This document shows positions 8,922 to 17,449 of a stretch of DNA of 64,000 nucleotides, piece by piece. The DNA is taken from assembly GCA_029203185.1 (NCBI GenBank), contig CP119310.1, positions 3,664,001-3,728,000 on the forward strand, written 5' to 3'. This DNA is from Candidatus Chryseobacterium colombiense (GTDB lineage: Bacteria; Bacteroidota; Bacteroidia; Flavobacteriales; Weeksellaceae). Under the pieces are notes generated by a model, which saw only the letters and a list, made by a program, of their open reading frames with translations, made no database searches and was not told the origin of the DNA. Made by a program: the position numbers and the translations under genes. The first letter of the stretch is position 1; each line of letters starts with the position of its first letter.

Positions 8922-10055
8922 TTATTTGTTACCAATATTGAGTGAATAAGTTCTTCTCCTTTTGTGATTTACAGGATTATAGTCCTGCCACAGCAGCTGT
9001 ACGCTTTTGTTTTCTTCCAGTTCAGGATTGGTTTCCAGATATTTTACTCCTTTTTGTCTGAATAATTTCCAGATTTCTTTGAAAATAATAGAAGTTACGC
9101 CTCTTCTTTGGTAATCCGGATGAATGCCGATTAAATAAAAATTAGCTCTGTCATTTTTCTTGCCTGCTTGTAAAAAATGCCACCATCCGAATGGTAAAAG
9201 TTTTCCTTTAGATTTTTGTAAGGCTTTCGAATAGGAAGGCATTGTGATCGCAAAGGCAACCAGTTGATTAGATGCATCGGCAACACATACGATATAATCT
9301 TTGTTGATCAGCTTAAAATATTTTTCTTTATATGTTTTGCGCTGTTCATCGGAAATAGGAGTGTAGGTTGAAAGATGCTTGTAGGTCTCGTCCAAAAGGT
9401 CAAACATGGGATCAACGTATTCAATAATCTCTTCTTTAGTTTTAAATTCTAAAACTTTAAGATGATATTTTTGAGAAATCAATTCGTTGAACTTGTGTAT
9501 TTTATCAGGTAGTGTTTCCGGAAACTGTAGTTCAAATTCCACCCATTCCTTTTCTTTTACCAAGCCGAGTTTTTCAAGATGTTTCGGATAGTACTCATGA
9601 TTGTAAATTCCGATCATCGTTGCCAATTTGTCAAAACCTAATGTCAGCATTCCTGCTTTGTCCAGATTGGTGAAGCCCATTGGTCCTTCAATAGTGTCAA
9701 TATTTTTCTCCTTAGCAAAATCTATGGCGGTCTGAATTAACGACTGAGAAACTTCTTCGTCATCAATAAAATCGATCCATCCGAAACGGACTTTTCTGAT
9801 TCCCAGTTCCTTTTCTTCCTTGTGGTTGATGATTACGGCAATTCTGCCAACGATATTGTTGTTTTTATATGCTAAAAACTGTTTGGCTTCAGAATATTGA
9901 AGGGCAGGATTTTGCTTAGGATTCCAGATGTTCATTTCATCATTGATGAATGCCGGAACATAGTTGGGATTGTTTTTATATAAATCCATCGGAAATCGGA
10001 CAAATTTCTTGGCCTGATCCGGTGTTTTTACTTCAATAATGGAGATTTTCGACAT
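8922..10055 (-). CDS. GNAT-fold acetyltransferase family protein
   Basis: A 377-residue protein whose C-terminal part has the GNAT pattern. FYLIGIHPDYQRRGVTSIIFKEIWKLFRQKGVKYLETNPELEENKSVQLLW, around residues 308-360, includes the acetyl-CoA pyrophosphate loop QRRGVT. The N-terminal half (FPMDLYKNNPNYVPAFINDE, FLAYKNNNIVGRIAVIIN) also resembles a GNAT lobe, so this may be a double-lobed member. Homologues are common in Bacteroidota; some are labelled GTP cyclohydrolase in databases, which the sequence does not support. The substrate is unknown. It diverges from the metallopeptidase gene at 10162. Confidence 0.8.
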   Translation of the reverse strand: MSKISIIEVKTPDQAKKFVRFPMDLYKNNPNYVPAFINDEMNIWNPKQNPALQYSEAKQFLAYKNNNIVGRIAVIINHKEEKELGIRKVRFGWIDFIDDEEVSQSLIQTAIDFAKEKNIDTIEGPMGFTNLDKAGMLTLGFDKLATMIGIYNHEYYPKHLEKLGLVKEKEWVEFELQFPETLPDKIHKFNELISQKYHLKVLEFKTKEEIIEYVDPMFDLLDETYKHLSTYTPISDEQRKTYKEKYFKLINKDYIVCVADASNQLVAFAITMPSYSKALQKSKGKLLPFGWWHFLQAGKKNDRANFYLIGIHPDYQRRGVTSIIFKEIWKLFRQKGVKYLETNPELEENKSVQLLWQDYNPVNHKRRRTYSLNIGNK

Positions 10056-10079
10056 AATGTAGGACGCTAATTAGACAGA

Positions 10080-10087
10080 CAAATATA
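10080..10087 (-). promoter_or_regulatory. Candidate -7 element for the GNAT gene
   Basis: Reads TATATTTG on the minus strand, matching TAnnTTTG, 25-32 bases before the GNAT start codon in the divergent intergenic region. No correctly spaced -33 box was seen. Confidence 0.35.
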
Positions 10088-10161
10088 ATTAATTAAATAC
10101 AATACTTTGGCACAGTTTTTACATCAAAATAGTAAAAAAAACACATTTAAAATCTAATAAA

Positions 10162-10872
10162 ATGATAGGTTATTATATAATTATCGGTATTTCGATGCTG
10201 GTAAGCTGGTGGGTTTCATCGAAATTAAAATCAAAATTTGCATATTATTCCAATGTATATCTTCACAACGGGCTTTCAGGGAAGGAGGTTGCAGAGAAGA
10301 TGTTAAGAGATAACGGGATCACAGATGTTCAGGTAATTTCGGTTCCGGGACAATTAACGGATCATTACAACCCTGAAAATAAAACAGTAAATCTTTCCGA
10401 AGGTGTTTATATGCAGAGAAATGCTGCCGCTGCCGCAGTTGCTGCCCATGAATGTGGACACGCCGTTCAACATGCTAAAGGATATTCCATGCTCCAGCTA
10501 CGTTCTAAGCTTGTTCCTGTAGTAAGTATAAGTTCTAATTTAATGCAGTTCGTTCTGATTGCGGGGATTATGATTATGGCTGCAACCCGTACAATTGATA
10601 ATCCTACGGGAAATAGACTGGTATTGGGAATAGGGGTTCTGATGTTTGCATTTACGACTTTGTTTGCTTTTGTGACACTTCCTGTGGAGTATGATGCGAG
10701 TAACAGAGCGATGAAATGGCTGAAAGACACAGGAACTGTAACTTCTGAAGAATATGTCGGAGTACAGGATAGTTTAAAATGGGCGGCAAGAACTTATGTT
10801 GTGGCTGCTATCGGTTCACTCGCGCAACTTCTCTACTGGCTCTCTTTATTTATGGGCGGAAGAAGAGATTAA
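10162..10872 (+). CDS. YugP-type zinc metallopeptidase, membrane bound
   Basis: A 236-residue membrane protein of the YugP family (neutral zinc metallopeptidase, PF04298 type). The zinc motif HECGH is at residues 96-100 (HExxH). The N-terminus is a transmembrane helix, and helices around residues 125-145, 155-175 and 210-232 follow. LPVEYDASNRAMKWL near residue 173 is the usual conserved segment. The physiological substrate is not established. Its stop codon overlaps that of the convergent YigZ gene (shared TTAA at 10869-10872). Confidence 0.9.
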   Translation: MIGYYIIIGISMLVSWWVSSKLKSKFAYYSNVYLHNGLSGKEVAEKMLRDNGITDVQVISVPGQLTDHYNPENKTVNLSEGVYMQRNAAAAAVAAHECGHAVQHAKGYSMLQLRSKLVPVVSISSNLMQFVLIAGIMIMAATRTIDNPTGNRLVLGIGVLMFAFTTLFAFVTLPVEYDASNRAMKWLKDTGTVTSEEYVGVQDSLKWAARTYVVAAIGSLAQLLYWLSLFMGGRRD

Positions 10873-11471
10873 TCTTTAAATTTAAATGAAACATACTGCA
10901 TCTCGGACAATTTGTCCGAGATGTTTTCTTTTTGCGCAATTTTTAGTGAAGCTGTAAGAATACAATTTTCTTGAGTGTCAAAACTCAACACTTTAGCATC
11001 AAATTTTGAAAGAAGGGTAAAGATGGTATTTTGCTGATTAAACTGAAACTGAATCTCGATTTCTGTTTCTAATTCTTTGGTAATGATATTGGCTTCTTCT
11101 AATGTAATTTTCGCCGATTCTTTATAGGCTTTTACCAATCCTGAAACACCCAGTTTTGTGCCTCCATAATAACGAACGGATATCACTAAAACATTGGTAA
11201 TTTCATTAGCTAATAATTGATTGTAAATTGGTAAACCAGCACTTCCGGAAGGTTCTCCATCGTCATTGGCTCGATAATTTTCGCCATTCAAGCCTATTCG
11301 GAATGCATAACAATGATGCGTTGCTTTGGGGTGTTCTGTTCTTACTTTTTCTAAAGCGTCTTTTAGTTCATTCTCATTATTAACAGGATAGGCAAACCCA
11401 ATGAATTTACTTCCCTTTTCTTTTAATAGGGTGTTTTCTACTGCAGATTCTATCGTCTTAAAACTGAACAT
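10869..11471 (-). CDS. YigZ/IMPACT family protein
   Basis: A 200-residue member of the YigZ (UPF0029, IMPACT) family. The N-terminal domain carries the signature segments SKFIGFAYPV, HPKATHHCYAFRIG, DDGEPSGSAGLPI and LVISVRYYGGTKLGVSGLVKAY. The C-terminal part (about 125-200) is the ferredoxin-like DUF1949-type domain. The bacterial function is not firmly known, though the eukaryotic relative IMPACT acts in translation control. It is convergent with the metallopeptidase gene. Confidence 0.92.
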   Translation of the reverse strand: MFSFKTIESAVENTLLKEKGSKFIGFAYPVNNENELKDALEKVRTEHPKATHHCYAFRIGLNGENYRANDDGEPSGSAGLPIYNQLLANEITNVLVISVRYYGGTKLGVSGLVKAYKESAKITLEEANIITKELETEIEIQFQFNQQNTIFTLLSKFDAKVLSFDTQENCILTASLKIAQKENISDKLSEMQYVSFKFKD

Positions 11472-11545
11472 ATTTTATAAAGAAAGCTGATGGCGCCTTG
11501 AATTTAGAATTAATTTTCAAATTTAAAGTTTTTTAAATACCGTAC

Positions 11546-11570
11546 AAAAAAAGAGAACTGTTAAGTTCCC
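11546..11570 (-). terminator. Rho-independent terminator for the double-glycine peptide gene
   Basis: On the minus strand GGGAACTTAACAGTTCTC folds as a GAACT/AGTTC stem with a TAAC loop, followed directly by seven T residues. It lies 25 bases after the stop of the small peptide gene. Confidence 0.75.
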
Positions 11571-11595
11571 CTATGTTTTAATTGTTTTAAGAAAT

Positions 11596-11754
11596 TTAGC
11601 AGAATGTATTTGTAGGCCTGCAACCATCTGGGCACCATTTTTCTCCTGCAGGACATGGGCAAACTTTGGTTCCGTTAGCTAAGTAATAGCAAGTTTGAGC
11701 TCCTCCGTTTACGGACTTTAATTCTTTTTTTGATAATTTTCTTAGATTTTTCAT
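11596..11754 (-). CDS. Bacteriocin-like peptide precursor with double-glycine leader
   Basis: The start at 11754 gives a 52-residue precursor beginning MKNLRKLSKKELKSVNGG, a typical double-glycine leader (LSKKELKxVxGG) of the type cut and exported by C39-peptidase ABC transporters. The upstream reading MMKLKIII from 11778 is less likely because related leaders start at MKNLRKLS. The mature part is 34 residues with six cysteines in a compact pattern (C, CPCP, C, C and a final C), suggesting disulfides or modification. Genes of this kind are frequent in Chryseobacterium and are usually called bacteriocin-like protein without proof of activity. No transporter or immunity gene is adjacent. It stands alone with its own terminator. 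Confidence 0.85.
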   Translation of the reverse strand: MKNLRKLSKKELKSVNGGAQTCYYLANGTKVCPCPAGEKWCPDGCRPTNTFC

Positions 11755-11856
11755 GATAATAATTTTTAGTTTCATCATGAAATTACATAATTCATTTCAA
11801 AGTATGGTGAAAAAATATTAAATATTTATTATGTTAAATTATTGATAATTAGTTGG

Positions 11857-12885
11857 TTAATTCTTGAGTTGATAGGATTCAATAGTGTTATTTCTGATTG
11901 TTTCGGATTTATAAGGCTTCATTTTGTTTAGAATAGGAGCATTTGTTCCATTTTCAAGCTTCAGGTCTTCATTTTTAATAATAATTGCCTCATCCCAAAG
12001 ATTTTCATCAATAAATTGCTGTAAAGTAAATCTTCCTCCTTCAATAATAACGGACTGGATCTGTTCTTTATATAAAGCATTCATTAGATCATTCAGGAAG
12101 TTTTCTTTATTAATTTTAATAAAATGAATGTTATTTTGAATTTCCTGTTTTACAGTATTGATAACAATCGTTTTTGCTTCTTTATTATATATGCTGAAAT
12201 CCTGAGGAACTTTCAGATCAAAATCAATTAAGATCCTTACAGGATTAATACCCTTTACATTTCTTACTGTTAAACTTGGATTGTCATTCAGTGCGGTTTG
12301 CGTTCCGACTAAAATCGCATGTTCATCGGCTCTTAACTGATGAACGAATTGATTGACTAAAGCATTGGAAATAGAAGTGGGCTTAAAATCTTTATCCAAA
12401 AATCCATCCCCGGACTCTGCCCATTTCAAAATGATATAAGGTCTTTTCTTTTCGTGATAGGTGAAAAAACGTTTGTTGAGTTCAGTACATTCTTTTTCTA
12501 GAATTCCAGAAACCACTTCAATACCTGCATCCTGAATGATTTTTTTACCTTTTCCATTTACTTTGTCATGAGAATCCATAGCTCCGATTACTACTTTTTT
12601 AAACCCTAATTCTTTAATTTTTAAAGCACATGGCGGTGTTTTTCCGTAATGTGCACAGGGTTCCAGCGAAACATAGATTGTAGATTCCGGGATTAAACTT
12701 TTATCTTTAACGGAATTGATCGCATTGATTTCCGCATGAGGTTCTCCTGCTTTATGATGATAGCCTTCACCAATTATTTTTCCGTTATGAACAATTACAC
12801 TTCCTACCAAAGGATTGGGATAGGTATTGCCGATGGCTTTTTGAGCCAGCTCAATACATCTTCTGATATAAAATTCGTCTTGCAT
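11857..12885 (-). CDS. ribD: Bifunctional riboflavin biosynthesis deaminase/reductase RibD
   Basis: Catalyses the second and third steps of riboflavin synthesis: deamination of the pyrimidine, then reduction of the ribosyl side chain. The N-terminal cytidine-deaminase-like domain has the zinc motif HAEINAI near residue 50 and PCAHYGKTPPC near residue 77. The reductase domain follows (RPYIILKWAESGDGF, ILVGTQTALNDNPSLTVR, VIIEGGRFTLQQFI). I start at 12885 (MQDEFYIRRCIELAQKA, 342 residues). An earlier ATG at 12909 would lie inside the terminator hairpin of the upstream gene and would add eight unconserved residues. Confidence 0.95.
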   Translation of the reverse strand: MQDEFYIRRCIELAQKAIGNTYPNPLVGSVIVHNGKIIGEGYHHKAGEPHAEINAINSVKDKSLIPESTIYVSLEPCAHYGKTPPCALKIKELGFKKVVIGAMDSHDKVNGKGKKIIQDAGIEVVSGILEKECTELNKRFFTYHEKKRPYIILKWAESGDGFLDKDFKPTSISNALVNQFVHQLRADEHAILVGTQTALNDNPSLTVRNVKGINPVRILIDFDLKVPQDFSIYNKEAKTIVINTVKQEIQNNIHFIKINKENFLNDLMNALYKEQIQSVIIEGGRFTLQQFIDENLWDEAIIIKNEDLKLENGTNAPILNKMKPYKSETIRNNTIESYQLKN

Positions 12886-12893
12886 ATTGAATG

Positions 12894-12924
12894 AAAAAAG
12901 CGAAGTCAAATTGCTTTGCTCCGC
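12894..12924 (-). terminator. Rho-independent terminator after the DUF349 gene
   Basis: On the minus strand GCGGAG (12924-12919) pairs with CTTCGC (12905-12900) and is followed by six T residues (12899-12894). It lies just past the stop of the DUF349 gene and ends before the chosen ribD start, which helps decide that start. Confidence 0.65.
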
Positions 12925-12945
12925 CTTTTTAGATTTTTTATAAGT

Positions 12946-14754
12946 TTATTCTCCTGCGATAATGCTGTGAAGATTTTGTCTTAAGGTTTCTAAATGAGCT
13001 TTTTTCTCGTCAATTGTATTGAAAGTATCTTTCAATAGAGGGTTTTCTCTCGATGGTTTGTTGAAGAAAGCTAAATTGTTTTCCAGCTTTACGATTTCAG
13101 CTTCAAGATCCGAGATCTGGCTCTTGATTTTTCTGGCTTTGTCAGTAAGCTGGTTTTCGGATAATCCTTCTTCTTTAAGTTCCAGCTCGTTGATTTTATT
13201 TAATTTTAATTTTTCTCTCAACGCTTTATTAAACTCAGAATTGATGGAGATTTTTTCTCTAGGAACTTTTCCAATATTATTCCATGCTGTTTTAATCGCT
13301 TCAATCTTTTCGATGCTGCCGTCTTCATTAGTAACGGTTTTCAGCTCTTCGAGAAGTTCTTTTTTATGTTTGTAATTCTCCTTCCAGTTATCGGTAGAAG
13401 TATTACTTTTTTCTCTGTAATTATTGAAAAATGTATTACAAGCATCACGGAATTCATCCCATATCTTATTCGTCATGCTTTTAGGGACGTGACCAATTTT
13501 TTTCCAGTCTTCCTGAAGTTTTTTGAAGAGAGGCACAGCGATGTCCCATTCTTCACTATTCATATTGTCTTTAGCGGTCTGGATAAGTTTTAGCTTTTCT
13601 TCCAGATGACTTTGCTGAGAACCTTTTAATGACTTGTAATAATTGTTTTTCGTTGTGTTGAAGTTTCTTAATGTCGTTTTGAAATCAGTCCAGTTCTGAT
13701 TGGAAAGCTTTCTTGGAACGCTTCCGGTTTTCAAAAATTCTGAACGAAGATCCTCGACTCTTCGGATGGCATTTTGCCAATAATTATGATTAGGAGTTTC
13801 TGCAGGTTCCGAAAGTTTCTTGATTTCAGCAATGATCTGGTTCTTTTTCTCCAGATTAACGCTTTGCTCAGATTCTATCGCAGCAGAAAGTTCAGATTTT
13901 CTCTCGTGTATTTTGTTGGAAATTTCTTTAAATTCTTCCCAGGTTTTTTCACGGAATTCTTCAGCAACCGGTTCAGCTTCTTCTTTCCAAAGTTTGTGAA
14001 GATACTGAAGTTCATTAAGTGCTTTCTGAATTACAGGTTCATTCTCAAGTTCTTTTGCACGTTCTATGATATGCTGTCTTTTCTCAAGATTGTGGCTGTA
14101 TTCCTGCTCAAGAAACTCTTTATTTAAATCCAGCATCTGATAAAACTGATTCAGATGGTGGAAGTAATTGTTGTTAAGAATTTTAAATTCAGATTTGGCA
14201 ACCTGTCCGGCTTTTGACCATTCTTCTTTTATTTCACGGATTGATTTAAAAAGGTTGGTTCCTGGTTCTGAATTCGTATATAGGTTTTTAAGTCTTTCGA
14301 TAATATTTTGACGGTGTTCAAGGCTTTTCTTTTGCTCTTCTTCCTGTCCTTTCTGATAAGAATCGTGCTTTTCTCTGAAGATATTGATTAAAGCAGAAAG
14401 TTTAGCCTGTGAAGGATGCTCATAACTGAAATTTTCAGGAGCGTTTCCTCCTTCCACATATTCATGTTTTTTATCTTCTGTTTCATCATGAATATAGTGA
14501 CTTGCTTTTTCTTTTAAAAGGTTGAATTTTTTGAAATTTTCACCAGCATTAGGTAAGTTGATGATTTTTTCCATTTCTTTTAAAGCATCCGCTAAAGAAA
14601 TTTCAACTTCTTCTTCCTGATCTTCTACAGAATCTGCATCTTCATCATGAGGAGGCTCATGAGAAGGAACGGCTTCTTCTGATGGATTCTGTTGAGATAC
14701 TTCTTGAACATTTTTCTTTTCTTCGTTTTCAGAAAGATTGTTTTCTGTAGTCAT
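12946..14754 (-). CDS. DUF349 repeat protein
   Basis: A 602-residue, highly charged, helix-rich protein. After an acidic low-complexity N-terminus (about residues 1-55) it shows several repeats of the DUF349 type, each with a W-x-x-x-G motif: EWSKAGQVAKSEFK, LRSEFLKTGSVPRKLSNQNWTDF, LQEDWKKIGHVPKSMTNKIWDEF, IKTAWNNIGKVPREK. The C-terminal end is coiled-coil-like (ARKIKSQISDLEAEIVKLENNL). The function of this family in Bacteroidota is unknown. It is cytoplasmic by lack of a signal peptide. It lies between aroE and ribD, with a terminator on its 3' side. Confidence 0.9.
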   Translation of the reverse strand: MTTENNLSENEEKKNVQEVSQQNPSEEAVPSHEPPHDEDADSVEDQEEEVEISLADALKEMEKIINLPNAGENFKKFNLLKEKASHYIHDETEDKKHEYVEGGNAPENFSYEHPSQAKLSALINIFREKHDSYQKGQEEEQKKSLEHRQNIIERLKNLYTNSEPGTNLFKSIREIKEEWSKAGQVAKSEFKILNNNYFHHLNQFYQMLDLNKEFLEQEYSHNLEKRQHIIERAKELENEPVIQKALNELQYLHKLWKEEAEPVAEEFREKTWEEFKEISNKIHERKSELSAAIESEQSVNLEKKNQIIAEIKKLSEPAETPNHNYWQNAIRRVEDLRSEFLKTGSVPRKLSNQNWTDFKTTLRNFNTTKNNYYKSLKGSQQSHLEEKLKLIQTAKDNMNSEEWDIAVPLFKKLQEDWKKIGHVPKSMTNKIWDEFRDACNTFFNNYREKSNTSTDNWKENYKHKKELLEELKTVTNEDGSIEKIEAIKTAWNNIGKVPREKISINSEFNKALREKLKLNKINELELKEEGLSENQLTDKARKIKSQISDLEAEIVKLENNLAFFNKPSRENPLLKDTFNTIDEKKAHLETLRQNLHSIIAGE

Positions 14755-14827
14755 AGCAAGTCTTTTATGTGAGTGGCATTAATATCTTTTAAATATAGCA
14801 AAAAGCCAATTAAAACACTAATTTATG

Positions 14828-15565
14828 TTATTTTTTTTGAAAATTCCAAATTTCCCAGGCTTTTTCTGCCTGCTGTTCCAGCATATAGTATCCATTCACG
14901 GTTTTTGCTCCTTTTTCAGAGGCATTGATGATGAATTGGGTGTAATTGGGATTGTAAATTAAGTCAATAACCAGGTGGTTTTTAGAGAGTCCTTCAAAAG
15001 GAAATTTCAGGCAGTCTTCTACATTCGGAAAAGTTCCTACGGGGGTACATTGAATAATAATAGGATGGTTTTCCACCGTTGCCTGATCTAAATTGTCAAA
15101 GTTGATTTCCGTAGTTCTGGAAACTGTAATAGAGCTGATTCCGTGCTTGTTCAAAACATACTGTACGGCTTTTGCAGCTCCGCCGTTACCTAGAATAAGA
15201 GCCGTGTTTTGATGGGGTTTTTTATGAAGAAGCAGTGTTTTTTCAAACCCGAAAGCATCCGTATTATATCCTGTTTTCTTTCCGTCCTGAATTAGAACAC
15301 AATTAACAGCACCTATTTTCTGAGCTTCATCGCTCAGTTCATCAAGATAATCAATTATTTTTTCTTTGTACGGAATTGTTACATTAAATCCCAAAAGGCC
15401 TGAGGTGGAAAATAACTGCTCAACCTCATGTATTTCATTCAAGTCAAAAATACTATAAGAAAAATCTTTCAGCATGAGTTTCTGAAATTTATCTTCAAAG
15501 AACTTTTTTGAAAAAGAATACGAGATGTTACGTCCTATTAAGCCTAATTTTGTATTGGAAATCAT
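14828..15565 (-). CDS. aroE: Shikimate dehydrogenase
   Basis: NADPH-dependent reduction of 3-dehydroshikimate to shikimate in aromatic amino-acid synthesis. A 245-residue protein with the substrate-binding N-terminal domain (LGLIGRNISYSFSKKFF, GFNVTIPYKEKI with the catalytic Lys, and NTDAFGFEKTL). The nucleotide-binding loop is ILGNGGAAKAVQYVL near residue 124. The C-terminal GYYMLEQQAEKAWEIW is standard. It is slightly shorter than the 270-residue E. coli enzyme, as is common in Bacteroidota. Confidence 0.96.
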   Translation of the reverse strand: MISNTKLGLIGRNISYSFSKKFFEDKFQKLMLKDFSYSIFDLNEIHEVEQLFSTSGLLGFNVTIPYKEKIIDYLDELSDEAQKIGAVNCVLIQDGKKTGYNTDAFGFEKTLLLHKKPHQNTALILGNGGAAKAVQYVLNKHGISSITVSRTTEINFDNLDQATVENHPIIIQCTPVGTFPNVEDCLKFPFEGLSKNHLVIDLIYNPNYTQFIINASEKGAKTVNGYYMLEQQAEKAWEIWNFQKK

Positions 15566-15580
15566 ACTTCAAAAATAAAA

Positions 15581-15605
15581 AAAAGACCGAGAATTTCGGT
15601 CTTTT
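15581..15605. terminator. Strong hairpin terminator between the endonuclease gene and aroE
   Basis: AAAGACCGA (15582-15590) pairs perfectly with TCGGTCTTT (15596-15604) around a five-base loop. A-rich on one side and T-rich on the other, it can act for the minus-strand endonuclease gene whose stop is at 15623 and could also act on plus-strand readthrough. Confidence 0.85.
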
Positions 15606-15622
15606 ATAAATTAATTTTGTAT

Positions 15623-17401
15623 TTATTGTACAATGAATTTTGTTGTGTTTATATCTGTTTTCAGAATATAGACTCCTTTCGATAAGTTTTTAAGATCTAT
15701 CTTATTAGAATTTTTAAACGGATGATGAATCACCTGAATAAGCTTTCCTGAAAGGTCAATAATTTCTGCTTTTGTGATTTTACTGATATTTTCACCCTTC
15801 ACAAACAGTTCATTATTCTTAACAGGGTTAGGATAGATGCAGAATGTGTTATCTTTTGAAGTTTCTGAAGTCGACAAACTGGTGTAGCAAGTCCAGCTTA
15901 GGTCATCAATAGCCACTCTGTTTGCTGAAACCGGATTAACTAGTTTAATGGTAACATTACCACTTACATTGATGTTGTTGATTGTATATGTTCCTGCTGT
16001 TGCACTGTAGGGAATGGTTCCAACCTGAACACCATTTACTAACAGATTTAAAGCACTGTCAGAACCGTTGAATTTCAACTGAGTTTTTACAGTTAAGCTT
16101 TGGATTCCTCCGGAAAGGGTAGAGCTTAATAAATAACCGTCTCTTATCGTGATTGCTTTTCCAGTAATCGTTTGGTCTGTTCTTGCATCTGTTGCATTCC
16201 ATGTGATTCCGTTGTTAGTCCACGTTTGGGTCGCATAGCTTGAAGAGGCTGCCGGAATATTGCTGAAGTCTTCAGTACCACAACTTCCTCCGCCCGGCTG
16301 TCCTGCAAGAGTCGTTTCTGTTGCAGTGTTACTCTGTGGCGATGAGTTCCCAGCGGCATCTCTGGCAATAACATAGAATGTATAGGTAGTAGAAGGGGTT
16401 AATCCCTGAACTGTTGCGGTAGTTCCTGTAACGGTAGCATAGAAAGTTCCGTTTGAAAAATAAATATCATAACCTGTCACTCCAATATTGTCAGTAGCTG
16501 CAGTCCAGCTCAAAGAAATTGAATTGCTTGTAGGGTTATTCGCAATTAAATTAGTTGGTGCTGTAGGAGCTTGAGTATCAACAACTGGTGTTCCCCAAAT
16601 CTGATCAACGTATTCAGGATGGTCAATATAAGGATTTCTGTTTCCCTGATATACATAAGAAGCATTATTTCTTCCGATTTCTGCAGGAGAAACAGGGTCT
16701 AATGCATTCCAAGCCAACAGCTGATTAAGTTCCCAAGTCTGAAGACCAGGAAAAGCTGAGCTTCCCAACATATTTCCAGAGCTGAATCCAGAAAGCTGTG
16801 TTTCATATCTTGTTACAAAATAAAGGATCATTCTTGCCACATCTCCTTTAAAGGCATCAACAGGTTCAAAAACAGTTCCTGAATATCCCGGAGACACAGA
16901 AGTTCCAAGTTTAGATCCGTTTAAGGAAGTAAAAGATGCTGTACCTACTTTTCCATAAGGATAGTTAGACCTCATTCCGTTTACCTTTCCGTCAGTAGCT
17001 CTAATGAAGTGAATATCTGCAACCATAGGAGAGCCACTGTTGAATAAACTCTGTGGTACTACGTGTTCTCTATTGTAGCAGTTTCCTTCTGTAGTGTAAG
17101 AGCCGCACTGGTTGGTTCCATAATTGAATGTGTAAGGATCGGGACCATTGGCGTTTTCGGAATAAATATCTAAAATTGTTCCGTCGTTTTCATAATAATA
17201 ATCACGGTCTGTAGTTTGATAGCCACTCCAAAGCCCGTTATAGCCGTGATCAATATGACCACTGGTGATAATCTGATTCAGCTTACTTTTTAAAGCAGCG
17301 CCAGTAAGTCCTGTTGTTCCGTTATAGTATCCTGCCGGAATTTGTGCAAACGCATTGATGAATACAAATGCAAACAACAAAGAAAATAATATTCGTTTCA
17401 T
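15623..17401 (-). CDS. Secreted endonuclease I with fibronectin III and type IX sorting domains
   Basis: A 592-residue secreted nuclease. It has a signal peptide (MKRILFSLLFAFVFINAFA). An endonuclease I (EndA/BsnI-like, HNH-type fold) domain follows at about residues 25-270, with the NREHVVPQSLF and ADIHFIRATDGKVNGMRSNYPYG motifs. A fibronectin type III domain is at about 276-366 (APTAPTNLIANNPTSNSISLSW). A beta-sandwich region comes next, and the protein ends with a type IX secretion C-terminal domain (FCIYPNPVKNNELFV...GVYILKTDINTTKFIVQ). Export through the type IX system to the cell surface or medium, with a role in DNA scavenging, is inferred from the family. Confidence 0.93.
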   Translation of the reverse strand: MKRILFSLLFAFVFINAFAQIPAGYYNGTTGLTGAALKSKLNQIITSGHIDHGYNGLWSGYQTTDRDYYYENDGTILDIYSENANGPDPYTFNYGTNQCGSYTTEGNCYNREHVVPQSLFNSGSPMVADIHFIRATDGKVNGMRSNYPYGKVGTASFTSLNGSKLGTSVSPGYSGTVFEPVDAFKGDVARMILYFVTRYETQLSGFSSGNMLGSSAFPGLQTWELNQLLAWNALDPVSPAEIGRNNASYVYQGNRNPYIDHPEYVDQIWGTPVVDTQAPTAPTNLIANNPTSNSISLSWTAATDNIGVTGYDIYFSNGTFYATVTGTTATVQGLTPSTTYTFYVIARDAAGNSSPQSNTATETTLAGQPGGGSCGTEDFSNIPAASSSYATQTWTNNGITWNATDARTDQTITGKAITIRDGYLLSSTLSGGIQSLTVKTQLKFNGSDSALNLLVNGVQVGTIPYSATAGTYTINNINVSGNVTIKLVNPVSANRVAIDDLSWTCYTSLSTSETSKDNTFCIYPNPVKNNELFVKGENISKITKAEIIDLSGKLIQVIHHPFKNSNKIDLKNLSKGVYILKTDINTTKFIVQ

Positions 17402-17449
17402 TTTTTAAAATTGGGGGCGTAAAGATACAAAAAAATGAAATGTTATGTA

